Source of the DNA: a virus
Reading direction: 5' to 3' (one strand)
DNA: 61,621 nt
Virus record (IMG/VR): IMGVR_UViG_3300048930_000318
Span: 1 to 61,621 of that record
Under the pieces are notes generated by a model. That model saw only the letters and a list, made by a program, of their open reading frames with translations, was not told where the DNA came from and did not search any database. This document shows, one piece after another, positions 57,844-61,621 of this stretch. The translations under genes and the position numbers were made by a program. The stretch's first letter is position 1. Each line of letters opens with the position of its first letter.

Positions 57844-58664
57844 AAAAAAAAGGTGTATGACCAGTCAAGGATGTCTTGCGCTTCCTTACCGCACTTGGGG
57901 CAGGTCACATCCAAAACAACCCTTGGCCCTGCCATCTTCTTGTCTGCTTCCATAGAGAGGGTCAGGATGTCAAAGCGGTCAAGGTTATCAAGGTCAGCAT
58001 CAAGAAGAGTGTAGGGTTTGTCTCCATGTTGTGTTCTTGCTGCCACGATAGAGGCTTGGAGGGTCAGAAGATCAATGCTTTGGTTAATCTTGCCGTTGAA
58101 TCCACCGTTGATAAGGGCAGAGAAAGGAAGTGGTGTAATCTTGAAAGCCTTAGCCGAACCGCTGTCATTTGAGAGGGTAAGGGGGCGGCGTAGATCAACC
58201 CAGAAAGAAACCTCGTCTTCGCTCTCAGGCACAAACACGTCAATATCTTGCAGATCCACACCAATAACCGATTGATGCTTACAGTGTGGGCAGATAAATG
58301 GAAGGTGGATCTTCTCGCCCAAAGCCTTGATACGCGCAAAGGTGTATGCGTACAAAACATCAGAGAAAGGCATTTGCATCACGCGCAATTCGGATTCTGG
58401 TGCTGCGTTCCCATCCTTATCAAGAGGAAAGGAGATTCCACCTACACGTTCAAGCAAGAGGGAGAGATGCTTTGCGACCTTGCGAAACTCAAACTTCTGA
58501 CGATCTCTGTCTCGAACATCACTGTTGGCATCGTCCCAGATCGCCAATTGCTTGTCAATACGGCCTGTAGATGGACGTAGAGAGAATTCCTTGTGACGCT
58601 TACCGTCAGACAAGATCCCAATGGGAAGGTTGTTTTTGTTGTCTCGGATTGTTGTCTTGAGCAT
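57807..58664 (-). CDS. Tail assembly chaperone (zinc-ribbon type)
   Basis: 285 residues. Central part FARIKALGEKIHLPFICPHC and later VVLDVTCPKCGKEAQDILDW give two CxxC pairs, a probable zinc site as seen in T4-type baseplate/chaperone proteins. The N-terminus (GKRHKEFSLRPSTGRIDKQL) resembles phage tail-assembly chaperones. Its position between tube and tape measure, and the -1 slippery site near its end, support the role. The short product ends DLSFRLSASTI; the minor product continues into the frame at 57661-57843. Confidence 0.75.
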   Translation of the reverse strand: MLKTTIRDNKNNLPIGILSDGKRHKEFSLRPSTGRIDKQLAIWDDANSDVRDRDRQKFEFRKVAKHLSLLLERVGGISFPLDKDGNAAPESELRVMQMPFSDVLYAYTFARIKALGEKIHLPFICPHCKHQSVIGVDLQDIDVFVPESEDEVSFWVDLRRPLTLSNDSGSAKAFKITPLPFSALINGGFNGKINQSIDLLTLQASIVAARTQHGDKPYTLLDADLDNLDRFDILTLSMEADKKMAGPRVVLDVTCPKCGKEAQDILDWSYTFFFDLSFRLSASTI

Positions 58665-58715
58665 AAAGACCTCAAAGGCGGGGGGTTAGAGGTTGAGGGT
58701 ACGAGGAAGAAGACG

Positions 58716-59171
58716 TTATGTGGAGATAAAGGTTGTAGCCAGATCCGCTTTCATCGTGTAAGTCAGGACGGCCATCTCACCATCATTATCCAACTCAAGA
58801 TCAGGCATCGCTCGTTTTGAAGGAAAGAGACCAACGAGAGAGATAAAGCCTTGTTTGATGTTAGATTGTGAGAAAAGAACAACAGTACCGACCTTTTTAT
58901 GCGTAGGGAGAACGGGGTCTTGACACTCTTGAAACCATAACTCCATCTGAGCAACTTCAAGAGTGTGGTGCGCGGGGATACCGATCTCGAACTCTACTTG
59001 CTTTTTACGGCCACCCGAAGCGTTTGTACGGTCAGGAAGTTCGGCCACATCCAACTCGTCTTCAATCCCAGAAAGAGATGTAAGTGTGAATGGTACAGGG
59101 AGTCCAGTCACAAACAACTGAAACTTGTGTACCTGTAGAATATCGGGCTGCATTGTGCCTTTGATTGGCAT
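58716..59171 (-). CDS. Tail tube protein
   Basis: 151 residues, size and order (right after the sheath) as T4 gp19/phi tube proteins. Beta-rich: HKFQLFVTGLPVPFTLTSLS followed by GIEDELDVAELPDR (the sheath-facing loop), VEFEIGIPAHHTLEVAQMEL and the C-terminal MAVLTYTMKADLATTF strand. It polymerises into the inner tube through which DNA passes. Confidence 0.87.
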   Translation of the reverse strand: MPIKGTMQPDILQVHKFQLFVTGLPVPFTLTSLSGIEDELDVAELPDRTNASGGRKKQVEFEIGIPAHHTLEVAQMELWFQECQDPVLPTHKKVGTVVLFSQSNIKQGFISLVGLFPSKRAMPDLELDNDGEMAVLTYTMKADLATTFIST

Positions 59172-59183
59172 GACTCACACTCC

Positions 59184-61565
59184 TTAGATCGCCTCGCGGA
59201 TACCCGCTTTGGACACGGTGATATTGAACTTCTCAACGGTATCGGCAAGACGGAGTTCGAGAGAAGCGTTCATCTCTCCTGCCGCCTCTGTTGCAGAGGT
59301 GTTGTTTTCGCCGTCAATCTTGAGTTGGATAGCGTCTTGGAGGCTATCGCCCTTGATTGCGCGTTTCTTGTACTCTGCGTCAAAGTAGATGTTGAACACA
59401 GGACGGAGAAGGATACGCTCTTGGGCATCGTTGATCGAAAACACGATGAAGTCAAAAGACTCCATCAGCACGTTGATGTAGTGATTCATCAACTCGCGGT
59501 GTTGGCAGAAGATGTAACGTGTCGTTTCCGAGGGGATACGAGCGCCCCAGATGATGTACTGGCCCTTGTGCTTGCGAACGTATTGGATACCTGCGGGGTT
59601 AAGGATCTCACCGTTGAGTTGGCGATCTCCTGTTGGCAAGTCAACAACAGTCGAAAGGGTAACACCTTCACCTGCGGCAACTTTGTGATAACCGCCGAAG
59701 TTACGGGCCATCATAGCCTCACGACCATGCACCATACCCATGTTCGGGACGGTCTTTTGACGGCGTGGACGCAGAGGATCAGAGACTTTCACAAAAGAAG
59801 GAAAGATCACCTTTGTGAACATATCCTTGCCAAGTGTATCTTGAACGTAGGTCTTGGCCGAGACTTCATCGGTGACAGAGTTCTTGATCTCATAACGGTA
59901 CTGGTAAGCACGGCTACGAGCGTAGGCTGCTCCTGCTTTTTGCACAAGGACTGCGTTCGAGTCGCTGAGTTCTGCGGTGATGTTGGGGTTTCCAAGACGG
60001 ACTTGACCAAAGCCACCACCACGAAGTTTGTTGAATTCGCTGTTGGAAATGTCCCAAACAGCAAGGTAGTCGTCAACATCCAAGTTTGCGATCCCGTCGT
60101 AGCCACCTTCCAATTGCTGCTTGTATTCAAGGCGAACATCAACAGTAGAAGCCAAGGTATCGCCAAGGGTAAGATCTCCGCTTGCGATAGAGACGGTAGA
60201 GACGGTGTTGGCATCGATCAGATAACCTTGGGCATTAGCACCAGACTCCGACTCCAAGAAGATCTTGCCGTTCTTGAGTTCGGATGGGATGAAAGCCAAG
60301 CAAGTAACGTCGGTGTATTCGTTGGTGACAGCGGTTGCGGTTGTATAGGTAAAGCCAAAAGACTTCTTGTTGTCAGCGGCATAGGCTACCGTATCTGTGA
60401 TCGCTGCAAATGTGTGATGCTGCATACGATCTCGGCTTGTGACAGCCAAGACGGGGCCAGAACTGTTTGAAGTGGTGATGCGGAGTTTGTCACGCACACA
60501 CTCCGAACCGAAGGTGAAGGTGGCGATAGTGTTATCGTTTGTACCAACACCCGCTGCACCATACTTCTCCACGATGAACATAGCCGAACCAAAGGTGATC
60601 GTCTTTGCGCCAATAGAGGCTTTTACAAGGCTCTTGGCGTAGAAGTTTGCGGGGCGATTGGCCGCTGTAGGTGTACCTGTAAAGAGGTTGGTTACGGTAA
60701 TGTAGTGGTTTGATGTATCTTCATTGATGATCGGCAAGAAGTAGTTGTCCGAGTCTTCATCCATCGAAAGATCTTCCCACTTCTTGACAAGCGCGCCATC
60801 AAGATAGCAGAACAAGCCAAACTCAGTCGATGGATTCTGGACACCGTTACGGATCTCAACAGAGAGATGCTTACCACGACCATACACGTCCGTATTTGCC
60901 ACTTCAACGATCAATTCAGCATCACCCGCAGATCCGCCAAAGTCTGTTTCAGCCGTGGATTCTGCGGATAGTGTCAAGGTTGCCTGTGTCGCACCAGAAA
61001 GAGACTCGGTGTTGGAGAGGATCTTGTATGTTGTATCCGACTCTTTTACATAGACCGTACCGCCCTTGAACTGGTCTTTTTTGCAGGTAAAGGTAGCGGG
61101 TAGGCGGATAGTGGTCTCTGAGGTGATGTCAAAAGCAGGATCGGAAGGATCGGCTTCATCCATCGAAAGGACATAGACTTGGCGACGACCACCCCATCCA
61201 CCGCCGTTTTTGGCGTCAACACGGAGTACAGCTTGACGTGCGGCTGTACGGTCGTAGAAGGTGAGGGTAGCTTTGGTTTCGTCACCAGCGGTCAGGCGTT
61301 GGAGGATAAGCGCACCCGCACCTTGACCCATATCGAAAAAGTCACGGCAGACGTTAGGAAGAACCGAGTCTTCGATATATCCGCCTGTTTTGGTGATCAG
61401 GTCTTCTTTGCTATAGCAGTAGATCAACTCGCCAACAGGCCCACGCTCTAGGATACCAGCGTAACCTGTAACACCCAAGGCGCTCTGTTGAATCGTAGGT
61501 TGTGCAGCCTTCTCACGGACGGTTACACCCGCATCGTTGACAGGCCCAAAATATAGTGTGGACAT
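59184..61565 (-). CDS. Contractile tail sheath protein
   Basis: 793 residues. Starts MSTLYFGPVNDAGVTVRE, typical of sheath N-termini that reach the neighbouring subunit (an EVD/xxGVxxxE opening). Contains TGYAGILERGPVGELIYCYS and, near the end, GIQYVRKHKGQYIIWGARIP, with SETTRYIFCQHRELMNHYIN, the conserved sheath C-terminal domain (WGxRTL-like). Larger than the minimal sheath; residues about 150-480 hold inserted surface domains. It contracts to drive the tube through the envelope. Confidence 0.92.
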   Translation of the reverse strand: MSTLYFGPVNDAGVTVREKAAQPTIQQSALGVTGYAGILERGPVGELIYCYSKEDLITKTGGYIEDSVLPNVCRDFFDMGQGAGALILQRLTAGDETKATLTFYDRTAARQAVLRVDAKNGGGWGGRRQVYVLSMDEADPSDPAFDITSETTIRLPATFTCKKDQFKGGTVYVKESDTTYKILSNTESLSGATQATLTLSAESTAETDFGGSAGDAELIVEVANTDVYGRGKHLSVEIRNGVQNPSTEFGLFCYLDGALVKKWEDLSMDEDSDNYFLPIINEDTSNHYITVTNLFTGTPTAANRPANFYAKSLVKASIGAKTITFGSAMFIVEKYGAAGVGTNDNTIATFTFGSECVRDKLRITTSNSSGPVLAVTSRDRMQHHTFAAITDTVAYAADNKKSFGFTYTTATAVTNEYTDVTCLAFIPSELKNGKIFLESESGANAQGYLIDANTVSTVSIASGDLTLGDTLASTVDVRLEYKQQLEGGYDGIANLDVDDYLAVWDISNSEFNKLRGGGFGQVRLGNPNITAELSDSNAVLVQKAGAAYARSRAYQYRYEIKNSVTDEVSAKTYVQDTLGKDMFTKVIFPSFVKVSDPLRPRRQKTVPNMGMVHGREAMMARNFGGYHKVAAGEGVTLSTVVDLPTGDRQLNGEILNPAGIQYVRKHKGQYIIWGARIPSETTRYIFCQHRELMNHYINVLMESFDFIVFSINDAQERILLRPVFNIYFDAEYKKRAIKGDSLQDAIQLKIDGENNTSATEAAGEMNASLELRLADTVEKFNITVSKAGIREAI

Positions 61566-61574
61566 TCTTATCTC

Positions 61575-61621
61575 CTATCCAACGTCGTATTCACAGTCAA
61601 CACGAGAGGCTTGGATTGTTC
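61575..61621 (-). CDS. End of an upstream gene (partial)
   Basis: The last 15 codons of a minus-strand frame that continues beyond the window, ending TIQASRVDCEYDVG with a TAG that overlaps the sheath ribosome site. Another frame is also open (ending TTLDRR), so the assignment is tentative. In such operons a tail terminator or neck protein gene is expected here. Confidence 0.35.
   Translation of the reverse strand, partial: TIQASRVDCEYDVG

Overview
The window is a stretch of the genome of a virulent, contractile-tailed phage (myovirus morphology). The evidence is a complete leftward tail module (sheath, tube, frameshifted chaperone, tape measure, LysM hub, gpD/gpV/gpW/gpJ/gpI-like baseplate, fibres) next to a self-sufficient DNA replication, recombination and nucleotide-synthesis module. 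I see no integrase or lysogeny functions. Genes are packed with 1-4 nt overlaps and purine-rich ribosome-binding sites. Several promoters look like host sigma-70 promoters (TTGACA-N17-TATAnn), so the host is a bacterium with ordinary housekeeping sigma. I cannot name it.

Layout. 0.4-4.8 kb (leftward): sigma-like factor, small unknown genes and a tRNA-like element, then a long AT-rich non-coding region. 4.8-24.4 kb (leftward): class II ribonucleotide reductase carrying a mini-intein, an MT-A70 methylase, tRNA-Trp, RuvC-like resolvase, ParB-methyltransferase fusion, gp46/gp47 (SbcC/SbcD) recombination nuclease with an HNH-like gene between them, RecA, ThyX, 5'-3' exonuclease, Xre-type regulator, ssDNA-binding protein, a hexapeptide-repeat protein and a DnaN-like sliding clamp. 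24.4-25.3 kb: divergent control region with repeated promoter-like elements. 25.3-44.2 kb (rightward): archaeo-eukaryotic-type primase/helicase, three more methyltransferases, a T7 gp4-type primase-helicase, a 39-residue MazE-like peptide gene, small membrane and unknown proteins, a SMARCAL1/HARP-like SNF2 helicase, a UDG-exonuclease-polymerase I fusion, a second hexapeptide-repeat protein and a DUF4326 protein. 44.2-61.6 kb (leftward): the tail module, meeting the rightward genes stop codon to stop codon.

How it works together. The phage appears to make its own dNTPs (NrdJ, ThyX) and to replicate with its own clamp, polymerase, SSB and two different primase/helicase proteins. It recombines with RecA, gp46/47, RuvC and an annealing helicase, and it probably modifies its DNA with four or five methyltransferase-fold proteins. 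Two promoter classes are visible. One is host-like, often with a small hairpin close to the transcript start. The other carries a box reading CTACCAAGGTCTTGC, 16 bp from a TATAAT-like hexamer, in palindromic elements at three loci (4.0, 24.5-25.0 and 54.4 kb) in front of major transcription units. The encoded sigma-like protein is a candidate reader of the second class.

Most notable observations: a free-standing copy of the MazF-binding tail of MazE without its DNA-binding domain (35250-35369); the repeated promoter-like elements; a tRNA-like sequence with a 42-nt anticodon loop; a mini-intein immediately before the catalytic cysteine of the reductase; a methylase gene framed by direct repeats; a pair of hexapeptide-repeat paralogues on opposite strands that also share their promoter and hairpin; and a -1 frameshift site in the tail chaperone gene.
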